A DNA stretch of 64,000 nt, taken from assembly GCF_001545155.1 (NCBI RefSeq), contig NZ_CP014226.1, positions 2,993,917 through 3,057,916 of the forward strand, given 5' to 3'. A program made the position numbers and the translations under genes. The notes below the pieces were generated by a model. That model saw only the letters and a program-made list of their open reading frames with translations, was not told the origin of the DNA and searched no databases. The stretch is from Halomonas chromatireducens. Lineage in GTDB: Bacteria > Pseudomonadota > Gammaproteobacteria > Pseudomonadales > Halomonadaceae. Below, one piece after another: positions 45,722 through 56,938 of this stretch (the stretch's first letter is position 1; each line of letters begins with the position of its first letter).

Positions 45722-47296
45722 TCACTCCCACTCGATCGTCGCGGGCGGCTTGCTGCTCACGTCATAGGTCACCCGCGAGACGCCGGCGATCTCGTTGATG
45801 ATGCGGTTGGAGACTTTCTCCAGCAACTCATACGGCAGATGCGCCCAGCGGGCGGTCATGAAGTCGATGGTTTCCACGGCGCGCAGGGCGATGACCCATT
45901 CGTAGCGGCGGCCGTCACCAACCACACCGACGGACTTCACCGGCAGGAAGACGGCGAAGGCCTGGCTGGTCTTGTGGTACCAGTCAGCGTTGTGCAGTTC
46001 CTCGATGAAGATGGCGTCGGCTTCGCGCAGGATGTCGGCGTACTCCTTCTTCACTTCGCCGAGGATGCGCACGCCCAGGCCCGGCCCCGGGAAGGGGTGG
46101 CGGTAGACCATGTCGTAGGGCAGGCCGAGTTCGACGCCGAGCCGGCGTACTTCGTCCTTGAACAGTTCGCGCAGCGGTTCGACCAGCTTGAGCTTCATGG
46201 TCTCGGGCAGGCCGCCGACGTTGTGGTGCGACTTGATCACGTGGGCCTTGCCGGTCTTGCTGGCGGCAGATTCGATGACGTCGGGGTAGATGGTGCCCTG
46301 GGCCAGGAAGTCGACGCCCTCGATCTTGCTGGCCTCGTCGTCAAACACCTCGATGAAGGTGTTGCCGATCGCCTTGCGCTTGGCCTCGGGGTCGGCAACG
46401 CCCTTGAGCTTGTCGAGGAACAGCGCTTCGGCGTCGACGCGGATCACCTTCACGCCCATGTGCTTGGCGAAGGTCTCCATCACCTGCCCGCCTTCGTTCT
46501 TGCGCAGCAGGCCGTTGTCGACGAACACGCAGGTCAGCTGGTCGCCGATGGCGCGGTGCAGGAGTGCTGCCACCACGGAGGAGTCGACGCCGCCGGAAAG
46601 ACCGAGCAGCACGTGGCGGTCGCCCACCTGGTCGCGCACCCGGGCGATCTGGTCTTCAATGATCTTGGCCGGGGTCCACAGCTTCTCGGCGCCGCAGATG
46701 CCGACGACGAAGTGCTCGAGGATGCGCTGGCCCTGCAGGGTGTGGGTCACCTCGGGGTGGAACTGCACGCCGTAGAAGTGCTTCTCGGCCCAGCTCATGG
46801 CGGCAATAGGGCAGCTCGGGGTGGAGGCGGTCACGGTGAAGGTGTCCGGGGCACGGGCGACCTTGTCGCCGTGGCTCATCCACACGTCGAGCAGCGCCTT
46901 GCCATCATGGTCCACATGGTCCTTGATGTCGCGGAACATGTCGTCGCTGCTGTCGATGGTGACCTGGGCGTAGCCGAATTCATGCTTGTTGGAGCCTTCC
47001 ACGGCGCCGCCGAGCTGCTCGGCCATGGTCTGCATGCCGTAGCAGATGCCCAGCACCGGCAGGCCCAGCTCGAACACGCACTCAGGTGCCCGGGGCGAGC
47101 CCTCGGCCACGGTGGACTCCGGCCCGCCGGAGAGGATGATGCCGTTGGGCTTGTACGCGCGGATCTCCTCTTCGGTGATGTCGAAGGCGCGAACCTCGGA
47201 ATAGACGCCGATTTCGCGAACGCGGCGGGCGATCAGCTGGGTGTACTGGGAGCCGAAGTCGAGGATCAGGATCTTGTGGGCGTGAATGTCGGTCAT
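45722..47296 (-). CDS. guaA: GMP synthase (glutamine-hydrolysing)
   Basis: GuaA converts XMP, ATP and glutamine to GMP. The 524-residue protein has the glutaminase domain ([14 protein letters not shown] with the nucleophile Cys, [11 protein letters not shown] with the His) and the ATP pyrophosphatase domain ([20 protein letters not shown]). The C-terminal dimerisation domain ends KPPATIEWE, standard for the family. It lies 104 bases after guaB in the same transcript. Confidence 0.98.
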   Translation of the reverse strand: MTDIHAHKILILDFGSQYTQLIARRVREIGVYSEVRAFDITEEEIRAYKPNGIILSGGPESTVAEGSPRAPECVFELGLPVLGICYGMQTMAEQLGGAVEGSNKHEFGYAQVTIDSSDDMFRDIKDHVDHDGKALLDVWMSHGDKVARAPDTFTVTASTPSCPIAAMSWAEKHFYGVQFHPEVTHTLQGQRILEHFVVGICGAEKLWTPAKIIEDQIARVRDQVGDRHVLLGLSGGVDSSVVAALLHRAIGDQLTCVFVDNGLLRKNEGGQVMETFAKHMGVKVIRVDAEALFLDKLKGVADPEAKRKAIGNTFIEVFDDEASKIEGVDFLAQGTIYPDVIESAASKTGKAHVIKSHHNVGGLPETMKLKLVEPLRELFKDEVRRLGVELGLPYDMVYRHPFPGPGLGVRILGEVKKEYADILREADAIFIEELHNADWYHKTSQAFAVFLPVKSVGVVGDGRRYEWVIALRAVETIDFMTARWAHLPYELLEKVSNRIINEIAGVSRVTYDVSSKPPATIEWE

Positions 47297-47400
47297 CTGG
47301 GCGTCTCTACTGGCAACGTAATTCGGCGGGGCAAGGGCAAGGCGTCTGAAAAGACGAGCGGCGGAGTTAGCCTCCGCCGCGGTCGATACTCAGCGAGCGG

Positions 47401-48870
47401 TCATCCCGCTCGATAGTTGGGCGCTTCTTTCGTGATCTGCACATCATGCACATGGGATTCGGCGAAGCCGGCACCGGTGATCTGCACGAATTCCGGCTTG
47501 GTGCGCATCTGCAGGATGTCGGTGCAGCCGGTGTAGCCCATGGAGGCGCGCAGGCCGCCCATCAGCTGGTGGACGATGGCGCTCATCACACCTTTATAGG
47601 GCACGCGGCCTTCGATGCCTTCCGGCACCAGTTTCTCGGCGCCCTCGGACTTGTCCTGGAAGTAGCGGTCGGAGGAGCCCTGGCTCTGGGACATGGCGCC
47701 CATGGAGCCCATGCCGCGGTAGGCCTTGTAGGTACGGCCCTGGTAGAGCTCGATCTCGCCGGGAGCTTCCTCCGTGCCGGCCAGCAGGCCGCCGACCATC
47801 ACCGAGCTGGCACCGGCGGCGATGGCCTTGGCCAGGTCGCCGGAGAAGCGCACACCACCGTCGGCGATCAGCGGGATGTCATAGGGCTTGAGCGCCTCGG
47901 CCACGTTGGAGACCGCGGTGATCTGCGGCACACCGACGCCGGCAACGATACGGGTGGTGCAGATGGAACCGGGGCCGATGCCGACCTTGACGCCGTCGGC
48001 GCCGGCTTCGGCCAGGGCGCGGGCGGCATCGGCGGTGGCGATGTTGCCGCCGATCACCTGGATCTGCGGGAAGTGCTCCTTAACCCAGGCCACGCGGTCG
48101 ATCACGCCGCGGGAGTGGCCATGGGCGGTGTCGACGATGATGGCATCGACGCCGGCTTCGGCCAGGGCGGTGACGCGGTCTACCGTCTCAGGGCCGGTGC
48201 CCACGGCGGCGCCGACCAGCAGGCGGCCGTCGCTGTCCTTGGCGGCGTTGGGGAAGGTGCGAGCCTTCTCGATGTCCTGGAAGGTGACCAGGCCACGTAG
48301 GTGGAAGCTGTCGTTGACCACCAGCATCTTCTCGATGCGGTGCTCCTGCATCTTGGCCTTGATCTGCGAAAGCGGGGTGCCTTCCAGTACGGTCACCAGG
48401 CGCTCGCGTGAGGTCATGATGTCGGCCACGCTGTCGCCGTGGTTGGGCTGGAAACGCATGTCGCGCTCGGTGACGATCCCCACCAGGGTCTCGCCCTCCA
48501 CCACCGGGAAGCCGGAGAAGCCGTGCTCCTGGGCCATGGCCAGCAGGTCTTCCAGCTTGGCCTTGGGCCCCACGGTGACCGGGTCCTTGACGATGACGCT
48601 CTCGTGCTTCTTGACCTTGCGTACCTCTGCCGCCTGCTGGGCGATGGTCATGTTCTTGTGGATGATGCCGATGCCGCCTTCCTGGGCCATGGCGATGGCC
48701 AGGCGGGCTTCGGTCACGGTATCCATGGCGGCGGAGACGAGCGGAATGTTGAGGTAGAGGTCGCGGGTCAGGCGGGTCCGGAGGCTGACATCCTTGGGCA
48801 GGACCTCCGAGTAGCCGGGTACGAGCAAGACGTCATCGAACGTAAGAGCTTCTTGTGCCATACGTAGCAT
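47401..48870 (-). CDS. guaB: IMP dehydrogenase
   Basis: GuaB oxidises IMP to XMP, the first step to GMP. The 489-residue protein has two CBS domains (roughly residues 95-205) inside a barrel. The catalytic Cys is in [30 protein letters not shown] and the flap motif SSDRYFQ are present. ATG 48870 ([20 protein letters not shown]) matches the family start; an ATG at 48882 is possible. A promoter is seen at 48921-48950. Confidence 0.98.
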   Translation of the reverse strand: MLRMAQEALTFDDVLLVPGYSEVLPKDVSLRTRLTRDLYLNIPLVSAAMDTVTEARLAIAMAQEGGIGIIHKNMTIAQQAAEVRKVKKHESVIVKDPVTVGPKAKLEDLLAMAQEHGFSGFPVVEGETLVGIVTERDMRFQPNHGDSVADIMTSRERLVTVLEGTPLSQIKAKMQEHRIEKMLVVNDSFHLRGLVTFQDIEKARTFPNAAKDSDGRLLVGAAVGTGPETVDRVTALAEAGVDAIIVDTAHGHSRGVIDRVAWVKEHFPQIQVIGGNIATADAARALAEAGADGVKVGIGPGSICTTRIVAGVGVPQITAVSNVAEALKPYDIPLIADGGVRFSGDLAKAIAAGASSVMVGGLLAGTEEAPGEIELYQGRTYKAYRGMGSMGAMSQSQGSSDRYFQDKSEGAEKLVPEGIEGRVPYKGVMSAIVHQLMGGLRASMGYTGCTDILQMRTKPEFVQITGAGFAESHVHDVQITKEAPNYRAG

Positions 48871-48920
48871 AATCGGCAACACCCAGTGCGCTGGTGGGAG
48901 GGGAGCGAAGTTAATCGACC

Positions 48921-48950
48921 ATTATAACGGGCCGGCTCGGGGTGGGGCAA
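48921..48950 (-). promoter_or_regulatory. Promoter of guaBA
   Basis: Minus strand: TATAAT at 48926-48921 with TTGCCC 18 bases upstream (48950-48945). The distance to the guaB start is about 50 bases. Confidence 0.7.
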
Positions 48951-49099
48951 TGCGTGTCGGGCACCCGTGCGGGTCGGCCCTCTGACCGATCCCGCACACT
49001 TGGACACATAAGAATACCTAGATGTTACTTACAACCCTCGCAAGGTGAACTAGCTTGAAGAGTGCGTTACGAAGACGCTCTAAGGATAGGAGTGAAGAC

Positions 49100-49297
49100 A
49101 TGAACTGGGACCAGATCGAAGGCCAGTGGAAGGAAATGAAGGGCAAGGCCCGCAACAGTTGGGGCAAGCTCACCGACGACGAGCTGGATCAGGTCGGTGG
49201 CAAGAAGGACGAGCTGGTCGGCAAGATTCAGAAAAAATATGGCCTGGAGCGCGAGGAAGCAGAACGCCAGGTCGACGATTGGGCCAAGGGGCTCTGA
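49100..49297 (+). CDS. CsbD-family stress protein
   Basis: The 65-residue protein MNWDQIEGQWKEMKGKARNS to KYGLEREEAERQVDDWAKGL is a typical CsbD/YjbJ protein. These small charged helical proteins accumulate in stationary phase or osmotic stress; their activity is unknown. GGAG lies 7-8 bases before the ATG. Confidence 0.93.
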   Translation: MNWDQIEGQWKEMKGKARNSWGKLTDDELDQVGGKKDELVGKIQKKYGLEREEAERQVDDWAKGL

Positions 49298-49385
49298 TCC
49301 GCTGTTTCACTATCAGATCCCATTATCTGATGTCGACAGCAACCCAAGATCCTAAGTCTATGGACAGGTTTAAGGAGATTGAACC

Positions 49386-49979
49386 ATGCAAAAACATATT
49401 CTGACTATTGCCGTTGCAGCTATCGCCGGTGGTCTCACCTTCGGTGCCCATGCTCAACAGGATCAGGACGCAAGCGCCGCACAAGGCCTCTACTCTGCGA
49501 ATGACATCATCGGCGCCGATGTGTATCACGCCGCAGACCCTGATGAGGAAGTCGGCACCGTCGAGAACATCCTGCTGGATGAAGAAGGCAAGGTGGCCGC
49601 TCTCATCGTAAGCGCTGGCGGCCTGTGGGGCATGGGCGGCGACGATGTTGTCGTTGGCATTGAGCATTTCACCATGGAAACGCATCGTGATGAAGGCGGC
49701 ATCTTCGGTCAGGATGACGTCAGCCATCGAATTCTGGTCAATGCCACCGAAGATGAGCTCCAGACCTTCCCGGAGTATGAGGAGGAGTGGTTCACCACCG
49801 AACGTGACCGCCGCGCTCAAGAGCATGGCGACCGCGAAAGCGCCTGGAGAACCACTGGAACCGGCACTGCGGGCGATGGCAACGGTATGCGCGACGATGA
49901 TCGTCAACACGACGACCGTGATCGCGACGATAACGATGCCGAGTACACCGATGAGGATATCGAGGACGATTTCGATTGA
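49386..49979 (+). CDS. PRC-barrel domain exported protein
   Basis: The 197-residue protein has a signal peptide ending GAHAQ and a PRC-barrel (NDIIGADVYHAADPDEEVGT, VENILLDEEGKVAALIVSAG). The tail is very rich in Asp and Arg, and acidic overall, as in halophile secreted proteins. The role is unknown. AAGGAG lies a few bases before ATG 49386. It follows the CsbD gene and may respond to the same stress. Confidence 0.88.
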   Translation: MQKHILTIAVAAIAGGLTFGAHAQQDQDASAAQGLYSANDIIGADVYHAADPDEEVGTVENILLDEEGKVAALIVSAGGLWGMGGDDVVVGIEHFTMETHRDEGGIFGQDDVSHRILVNATEDELQTFPEYEEEWFTTERDRRAQEHGDRESAWRTTGTGTAGDGNGMRDDDRQHDDRDRDDNDAEYTDEDIEDDFD

Positions 49980-50013
49980 TCGTGATTGCATGACGTAAAT
50001 GCAAGAGGTAAAT

Positions 50014-50046
50014 GGCGCCGGGTCCTGACAGGGCTCGGCGCCTTTT
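50014..50046 (+). terminator. Rho-independent terminator of the PRC-barrel gene
   Basis: GGCGCCG and CGGCGCC pair around a 15-base loop and are followed by TTTT. Confidence 0.85.
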
Positions 50047-50161
50047 GTTGTTCGACAGTTATCCTTTTCTAGTCCGCAATATGGCCATGCTAGAGTAGCG
50101 CCAGGGTTGCACCCGTACCTCGTTTCACCAGAAGCCAGGGATTGATCAGGAACATACCGCC

Positions 50162-51502
50162 ATGCCGCCAGCCGATAGCCCCACCCTGTCCGTCAGCGAC
50201 GTGAACCGCCGTGCCCGCTCGCTGCTGGAGCAGGGCATCGGGGAAGTCTGGGTGGAGGGCGAACTGTCCGGGGTGTCGCGGCCCGCTTCGGGGCACATCT
50301 ATTTCACCCTGAAGGATGCCTCTGCCCAGCTGCGCGGCGCCCTGTTTCGCAACCGGGCACGCTTTGTCGCCTCCCCCATGCGCGACGGCGACCGGGTCAA
50401 GATGCGTGGGCGGGTTTCCCTGTTCGAAGCCCGCGGCGACTATCAGCTGATCGCCGAGGCGGTGCAGGCGGTGGGCGAAGGCGAACTGCTGGCGGCCCTG
50501 GAACGGCTCAAGCAGCGCCTGGCTGCCGAGGGGGTTTTTGCCAACGCGCGTCCGCTACCCTACCCCCCCCGCCACCTCTTGGTTCTCAGCTCCCCTACCG
50601 GCGCGGCGATCCGCGATGTCATGGCCGTGCTGGCGGCGCGCTGGCCGCTGGCCAAGGTCACCTTGATTGCGGTGCCAGTCCAGGGCCGCGAGGCCGCCCC
50701 GGCACTTATCGCTGCCCTCGGGCTGCTCAATCGTCAGCACGCGCTGGACCCGGCCCGCGATGTGATCCTGATCACCCGCGGCGGCGGCAGCCTGGAGGAC
50801 CTCTGGGCCTTCAACGACGAGCATCTGGCGCGGGCGATCTTCCATTCCCGCCTGCCGGTGATGTCGGCGGTGGGGCATGAAGTGGACACCATTCTCTCCG
50901 ACCTGGCCGCGGACGTGCGTGCGCCGACCCCTTCCGCCGCCGCGGAGCAGCTGGTACCGGACCGCCAGGACCTGCTGCGCCGCCTGGTGAGCCTGGAGCG
51001 CCAGCTGCAGCGCGCCACCCAGGCCCGCCTAAACCGCGAGGCCCAGCGGCTGGACCACCTGCGGGCACGGCTGCGCCACCCCGGCGAGGTGCTGAATCGC
51101 CAGCGCCTCACCCTGGGTGAGATCGACGCCCGGCTGGCCAGGGCCATGCAGCGCCGCCTGGCAGACGATCAACGTCGCCTCGCCCAGCTGCGCCAGCGGC
51201 TGGTGGCACGACCGCCGCGCCGCGAAGTGGAGCAGGCCGGGATAAGGCTCGCCGCCGCCCGGGGCCGGCTCGACCAGGCCATGCAGCACGCCCAGACCCG
51301 GCAGCGAGAGCGCCTGGCCGGCCTGGTGCGACAGCTGCAGGCGGTCAGCCCGCTGGCGGTGTTGGGAAGGGGCTATGCGATTCTGGAAGACGATCAGGGG
51401 CAGGTGGTGCGTCGCGCCGGCGATACCCAGCCCGGGCAGGCGCTGACCGCCCGCCTGGGTAAAGGCAAGTTGCGCGTGGAAGTCAAAAAGCGCATGGAAT
51501 AG
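50162..51502 (+). CDS. xseA: Exodeoxyribonuclease VII large subunit
   Basis: XseA is the catalytic subunit that degrades single-stranded DNA into oligonucleotides with XseB. The 446-residue protein has the N-terminal OB fold (GEVWVEGELSGVSRPASGHI), the catalytic core (SSPTGAAIRDVMAVLAARWP, ITRGGGSLEDLWAFNDE, VMSAVGHEVDTILSDLAADV) and the helical C-terminal part with AVSPLAVLGRGYAI. Start and length are standard. xseA often lies divergent from guaB; here two stress genes intervene. Confidence 0.97.
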   Translation: MPPADSPTLSVSDVNRRARSLLEQGIGEVWVEGELSGVSRPASGHIYFTLKDASAQLRGALFRNRARFVASPMRDGDRVKMRGRVSLFEARGDYQLIAEAVQAVGEGELLAALERLKQRLAAEGVFANARPLPYPPRHLLVLSSPTGAAIRDVMAVLAARWPLAKVTLIAVPVQGREAAPALIAALGLLNRQHALDPARDVILITRGGGSLEDLWAFNDEHLARAIFHSRLPVMSAVGHEVDTILSDLAADVRAPTPSAAAEQLVPDRQDLLRRLVSLERQLQRATQARLNREAQRLDHLRARLRHPGEVLNRQRLTLGEIDARLARAMQRRLADDQRRLAQLRQRLVARPPRREVEQAGIRLAAARGRLDQAMQHAQTRQRERLAGLVRQLQAVSPLAVLGRGYAILEDDQGQVVRRAGDTQPGQALTARLGKGKLRVEVKKRME

Positions 51503-51526
51503 CCCTTTTCAGCCAGGAGCCCGATC

Positions 51527-52951
<1,425 letters not shown>

Positions 52952-52970
52952 GTCATGCCTCCCACGTCGC

Positions 52971-53525
52971 TCAGGGCGACTGCTGCCTCAGGTTGATGTT
53001 CTGCTCGATGGCCGTCAGCGCCTCGAGTTTTTCGGCAAGTTGCTCGTTCTCTTCGCGCTGGGCGACGAGCTCGCCCTGTGTGCGAGTCAGTCGGCCCGAC
53101 ATGGCGCGACGCCCCTCCAGCTCATTACGCCAGTAGCGAAGCAGTGGCTGCAATTGCTCCGGCGCCGCTCCCAGATGTGATTCGAAAAGTTCAGCGGCCT
53201 GGGTCCACTGGCGCTCGCTGCCCCAGGCCAGCGTGATGGCGTGGGCCAGATGGCGTTCATCCTCATTATCCGCCAGCGCCTGCTCCAGCTCGATCAGCTT
53301 GGCACTGCGCCAATCACTGTCACCACGCTGGGACGCCAGCCCCAGGGCGATCCAGTCGGGCAGCAGGCAAGCATCCGCCTCGAAGGTCGGTACACCACCG
53401 GGACAGTCCGCGGTCGCTATGACCACTTCCTCCTCCGTGACTTCGGCACGCCCCTGCTCGGGCAGAAACTCGCAGCCTGCCATCCATAGCGCAGCGGCAC
53501 AGGCGAATAGAATTCTGACCTTCAT
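52971..53525 (-). CDS. QseG-like lipoprotein between kinase and regulator
   Basis: The 184-residue protein has a lipoprotein signal ending LWMAGC, a helical middle and a C-terminal coiled coil (GELVAQREENEQLAEKLEAL). Its position between a kinase gene and glrR is that of QseG, which modulates GlrK in enterobacteria. Sequence similarity cannot be confirmed by eye beyond layout. It starts two bases after the upstream fused gene ends. Confidence 0.75.
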   Translation of the reverse strand: MKVRILFACAAALWMAGCEFLPEQGRAEVTEEEVVIATADCPGGVPTFEADACLLPDWIALGLASQRGDSDWRSAKLIELEQALADNEDERHLAHAITLAWGSERQWTQAAELFESHLGAAPEQLQPLLRYWRNELEGRRAMSGRLTRTQGELVAQREENEQLAEKLEALTAIEQNINLRQQSP

Positions 53526-53527
53526 GG

Positions 53528-54925
53528 TTAGTCGCTCCTTGCGTCCATGCCCGCTTCCACGGGCCTTCTATTTCTATCACTGCTGTAGAGGGGCAGAGAC
53601 TGGCGCGGCAGCGTCAGCCGAAAGCACACCTCCAGCTCCCGATCCTCAACCAATTGCAGTTGGCCGTTGTGCAGACGGGCACAGTCCGCGGCTACCGACA
53701 GTCCAATGCCGGAGCCCTTCAGCGGCCCCTTGCGTCGGGAACGTCCCTGGTAGAAAGGTTCGAATAGCCTGGGCCGGTCATCCTCCGCAATGGGGTCGCC
53801 GCTATTGGCCACATCCAGTACCAGCCGATCATGGCCGGCGTGGGCGCGAATCAGCAGATCGCCGCCGTCCTGGCCATAGGCGATGGCGTTGGACACCAGG
53901 TTATCGAGAATGCGCCCTACCGCCTTGGAGTCGATCACCCACTCCAGGGGGCCCTCGAAAGACGTCACTCGCATGCGCTTCTGCTCCAGTGCCAGGCGAT
54001 GCTTGGTGAGGGTGTTCATGACCAGTGTAGCCACGTCCACCTGGGCAAGGGCAACGCGCTGGTTGTGTTGCAGCAGATTGTAATCGAGCAGCTGTTCGAT
54101 AAGCCGCTGCAGCTCACGGCCACTGCTGTCGATGAGCGAGAGGATCTCGCGCTGGCGCGGGCTAAGCTCGCCCGCCACGCCATCGGAGAGAAGAGCGGAT
54201 CCTTCGCGGACGCTGGCCAGAGGGGTCGGTGTGGCAAGCCGAAGGCGCTGGTAGGCCGCCCACAGGTCGCCGGCGAAGGGCGCGCTGAAGCGCTGGGCCA
54301 GGTTGATCTGATAGCAGTCACCCGCGCGAATATAGTCCTGAACGGCGGAAAATCGCCGTGCATAGCCTTCGCGGTCGAGCTCGCCTTCGAAGGGGGCCAG
54401 TAGCCGGAACTGGCCTCCCGATACCGGCAGCGCATCGAGCCACTCCATGACCAGGCCCCGGCGCTGCGCACTGGCGACCAGCCAGGTTTCGCCGGCGTCA
54501 TGATCCTGGATGAGCGCCCAGTCATAGAGGCCGACGCGGCTGGCCGGCAGGTCCACCACCTGCTGTGAACGGCCCCCGACGGGCTCCAGGCAGCGGCCCA
54601 GGTCATAGCCCCAGTAGCCTATCAACCCTCCGAGAAAGGGCAGATCGCTGTCGGGAAGTTCGAGCGCGAGGCTGTCCAGCAGGACCTGCTGGGCGGAGAA
54701 CGGGTCGTCCTCATCCATGCCTTCGACGCCGCCGCTCAGGTTGCCGTGGTCGTCGATCGACAGCACTGTCAGCGGGTCGCTGCTCATGATGTCATAGCGC
54801 CCGCCGGGCGCGATGGGGCGCCCGCTGTCCAGCAGTACGGCTCCCGGGCGCTGGCGCAGGGCGGAAAAGTAACCCAGCGGATCGTCTCGGTAGGGAAGGG
54901 GGGTTATCTCGAGTCGTATGGTCAT
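53528..54925 (-). CDS. Chimera: PabB N-terminal half fused to GlrK-type kinase C-terminal part
   Basis: Residues 1-236 match the N-terminal half of aminodeoxychorismate synthase component I (GGRYDIMSSDPLTVLSID, LGGLIGYWGYDLGRCLEPVG, YIRAGDCYQINLAQRFSAPF, RLRLATPTPL). From ASVREGSALLSDGVAGELSP the protein is the middle and end of a GlrK/QseE histidine kinase, with LDNLVSNAIAYG, NSGDPI and KGSGIGLSVAAD. The kinase sensor, membrane helices and HELKTPL phosphorylation box are gone, as is the whole chorismate-binding domain of PabB. The junction, near 54235-54212, shares TPL in both parents. The frame is open through 465 residues. ATG 54925 is the PabB start. Either an in-frame deletion between adjacent genes or an assembly join. 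Confidence 0.85.
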   Translation of the reverse strand: MTIRLEITPLPYRDDPLGYFSALRQRPGAVLLDSGRPIAPGGRYDIMSSDPLTVLSIDDHGNLSGGVEGMDEDDPFSAQQVLLDSLALELPDSDLPFLGGLIGYWGYDLGRCLEPVGGRSQQVVDLPASRVGLYDWALIQDHDAGETWLVASAQRRGLVMEWLDALPVSGGQFRLLAPFEGELDREGYARRFSAVQDYIRAGDCYQINLAQRFSAPFAGDLWAAYQRLRLATPTPLASVREGSALLSDGVAGELSPRQREILSLIDSSGRELQRLIEQLLDYNLLQHNQRVALAQVDVATLVMNTLTKHRLALEQKRMRVTSFEGPLEWVIDSKAVGRILDNLVSNAIAYGQDGGDLLIRAHAGHDRLVLDVANSGDPIAEDDRPRLFEPFYQGRSRRKGPLKGSGIGLSVAADCARLHNGQLQLVEDRELEVCFRLTLPRQSLPLYSSDRNRRPVEAGMDARSD

Positions 54926-55030
54926 TGCCGGGGCCTTTCGGAACAGGCGACCCATTCTAGGGTTCAGGCGGCGTTTTGTCCCATGGCGTGATGCAACGCC
55001 TGCGGGTATTGCCATCAACGCTGGCATGGA

Positions 55031-55040
55031 TTGTCGACAG
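55031..55040. promoter_or_regulatory. TTGTCnACAA site 1 (one mismatch)
   Basis: TTGTCGACAG, nine of ten bases of the palindrome. Lies 30 bases upstream of site 2, about three helical turns. Confidence 0.5.
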
Positions 55041-55060
55041 CCGGCTTTGAAAAATCCATG

Positions 55061-55070
55061 TTGTCTACAA
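55061..55070. promoter_or_regulatory. TTGTCnACAA site 2
   Basis: TTGTCTACAA, a match to the palindromic consensus, in the region between the PabB-kinase chimera and the GntR gene. Confidence 0.6.
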
Positions 55071-55145
55071 CCAAAGACGTAGCTACTTGGCCTTGTCCCG
55101 TGGTTGACCGGGGCGCAGCCAATGTCTAAAGTCTCTTCATCATTT

Positions 55146-55159
55146 AATTGTCGACAATT
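55146..55159. promoter_or_regulatory. TTGTCnACAA site 3, overlapping the GntR gene start
   Basis: AATTGTCGACAATT is a perfect 14-base palindrome ending four bases before the ATG at 55163. GntR/FadR-type proteins bind such short palindromes and often repress themselves. The distance from site 2 is 87 bases, about eight helical turns. Confidence 0.65.
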
Positions 55160-55162
55160 GCT

Positions 55163-55873
55163 ATGAACTCAATCGTACCAGAACAGACCGCTCCTGAGGT
55201 TCGCACCCTGGCCGAACGGGTTTTTCATGAGCTGCAGGATGCCATTGTTCGTGGCGAGCTGGCGCCGGGCAGCAAGATAACCGAGCCAGGCCTGTCCAAG
55301 GCCTATGGCATCTCCCGTGGTCCGCTGCGCGAGGCCATGCGACGGCTGGAAGCGCATCGCCTCATCGAACGGGTGCCCCACGTCGGTGCTCGCGTGGTCA
55401 AGCTGTCGATGAAGGAGCTGTTGGAGCTGTTCGATGTCCGGGAGGCGCTTGAAAGCATGGCGGCTCGCCTGGCCGCGGAACACATGAGCGCCGAGGAAAT
55501 CGCCGGCCTTCGTGAAGTGCTGGCTCTTCATGAGCGTCAGGCCGATCTCAAGAGCGGGGAAGCCTACTATCAGCGCGAAGGCGATCTGGATTTTCATTAC
55601 CGTATCGTCCTTGGCAGCCACAATCGCATGTTGATGACGATGCTGTGCGATGACCTCTATTACCTGGTGCGGCTATACCGTACCCAATTCAGCGCCAGCG
55701 GGACACGACCGCACCGAGCCTTCGTCGAACACCATCGTATTGTCGATGCCATCGAGGCCGGGGACGCCGAGCTGGCCGAGCTGCTGATGCGTCGTCACGT
55801 CAGCGCCTCGCGGGCCAATGTGGTTGACCGCTACGCCACGATTCTCACACAGCAAGCTGAGGCGACCAACTGA
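55163..55873 (+). CDS. GntR/FadR-family regulator of the prp operon
   Basis: The 236-residue protein has an N-terminal winged helix (KITEPGLSKAYGISRGPLRE) and a C-terminal FCD domain with metal-binding His pattern (DLDFHYRIVLGSHNRML, HHRIVDAIEAGD). GntR regulators of this type stand at the head of prp clusters in many proteobacteria and probably respond to 2-methylcitrate. Three TTGTCnACAA sites lie upstream. Starts at TTG 55148 and ATG 55163 are both open. prpB follows by 55 bases. Confidence 0.92.
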   Translation: MNSIVPEQTAPEVRTLAERVFHELQDAIVRGELAPGSKITEPGLSKAYGISRGPLREAMRRLEAHRLIERVPHVGARVVKLSMKELLELFDVREALESMAARLAAEHMSAEEIAGLREVLALHERQADLKSGEAYYQREGDLDFHYRIVLGSHNRMLMTMLCDDLYYLVRLYRTQFSASGTRPHRAFVEHHRIVDAIEAGDAELAELLMRRHVSASRANVVDRYATILTQQAEATN

Positions 55874-55928
55874 GGCCGGCTGGACCTATTCCGTACATTG
55901 ATAGCCAGAAACATAGAGGAACCTTGTC

Positions 55929-56813
55929 ATGACTCGATCCACACCCGGTGCGCGTTTTCGTGCCGCCCTGGAGGCCAACCGGCCTCTGCCGATCGTCGGC
56001 ACCATCAATGCCTATACTGCCATGATGGCCGAGCGGGTGGGGCATCAGGCGATCTACCTCTCCGGTGGTGGCGTGGCTAACGCCTCTTTCGGTCTGCCCG
56101 ACCTGGGCATGACCACCATGAACGACGTGGTGGCGGATGCCCACCGCATCTGCGGGGCCACGGACCTGCCGCTGCTGGTCGACATCGATACCGGCTGGGG
56201 GGGCGCCTTCAACATCGCCCGTACCGTCAAGGAGATGCAGCGTGCCGGTGTCGCCGCCGTGCATATCGAGGATCAGGTAGCCCAGAAACGCTGCGGCCAC
56301 CGTCCCAACAAGGCGATCGTCTCCCAGGAGGAGATGGTGGACCGCGTCAAGGCGGCCGCCGACGCGAAGGTCGATCCGGATTTCTACCTGATAGCCCGCA
56401 CCGACGCCTTCCAGAAGGATGGCCTGGATGCGGCCATCGAGCGGGCCAGCGCCTGTATCGAAGCCGGTGCCGATGCCATCTTCGCCGAAGCGGTGCATAC
56501 CCTGGATGACTACCGTGCCTTCTGCGAGCGGGTCGATGCGCCGATCCTGGCCAACATCACCGAATTCGGCGCTACGCCGTTGTTCAGCCAGCAGGAGCTC
56601 GGCGAGGTGGGCTGTCGCATGGTGCTCTATCCGCTGTCGGCGTTCCGCGCCATGAACGCCGCTGCGCTGAAGGTCTACCAGAGCATCCACGACAACGGTC
56701 ACCAGCGAGATGTGGTCGAGCTGATGCAGACCCGTGACGAACTCTACGACTTCCTCAATTATCACAGCTTCGAGCAGAAGCTGGACGCGCTGTTCGAGAA
56801 GGGCGGCGAGTGA
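55929..56813 (+). CDS. prpB: 2-methylisocitrate lyase
   Basis: PrpB cleaves 2-methylisocitrate to pyruvate and succinate, the last step of the methylcitrate cycle. The 294-residue protein has [20 protein letters not shown], the metal-binding [36 protein letters not shown] with the catalytic Cys and signature KRCGHR, and [18 protein letters not shown]. Length is standard. AGAGGAAC lies just before the ATG. Confidence 0.97.
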   Translation: MTRSTPGARFRAALEANRPLPIVGTINAYTAMMAERVGHQAIYLSGGGVANASFGLPDLGMTTMNDVVADAHRICGATDLPLLVDIDTGWGGAFNIARTVKEMQRAGVAAVHIEDQVAQKRCGHRPNKAIVSQEEMVDRVKAAADAKVDPDFYLIARTDAFQKDGLDAAIERASACIEAGADAIFAEAVHTLDDYRAFCERVDAPILANITEFGATPLFSQQELGEVGCRMVLYPLSAFRAMNAAALKVYQSIHDNGHQRDVVELMQTRDELYDFLNYHSFEQKLDALFEKGGE

Positions 56814-56938
56814 AGGGAGCGCCATAACGCAAGGCGAAGCATCCCGGTGGCGTCACACGGAGGCTCGGTTCCCGGCCTGGTGGCGTGGCGCCCATCACAT
56901 ATAAAAGACGCAAGACCGACTAATACAGGAGACGCGAC

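Noticed and set aside
45641..47416. 591-codon frame antisense to guaA
   Set aside because: guaA is unmistakable on the other strand; the antisense frame has low-complexity Gly/His/Val composition.
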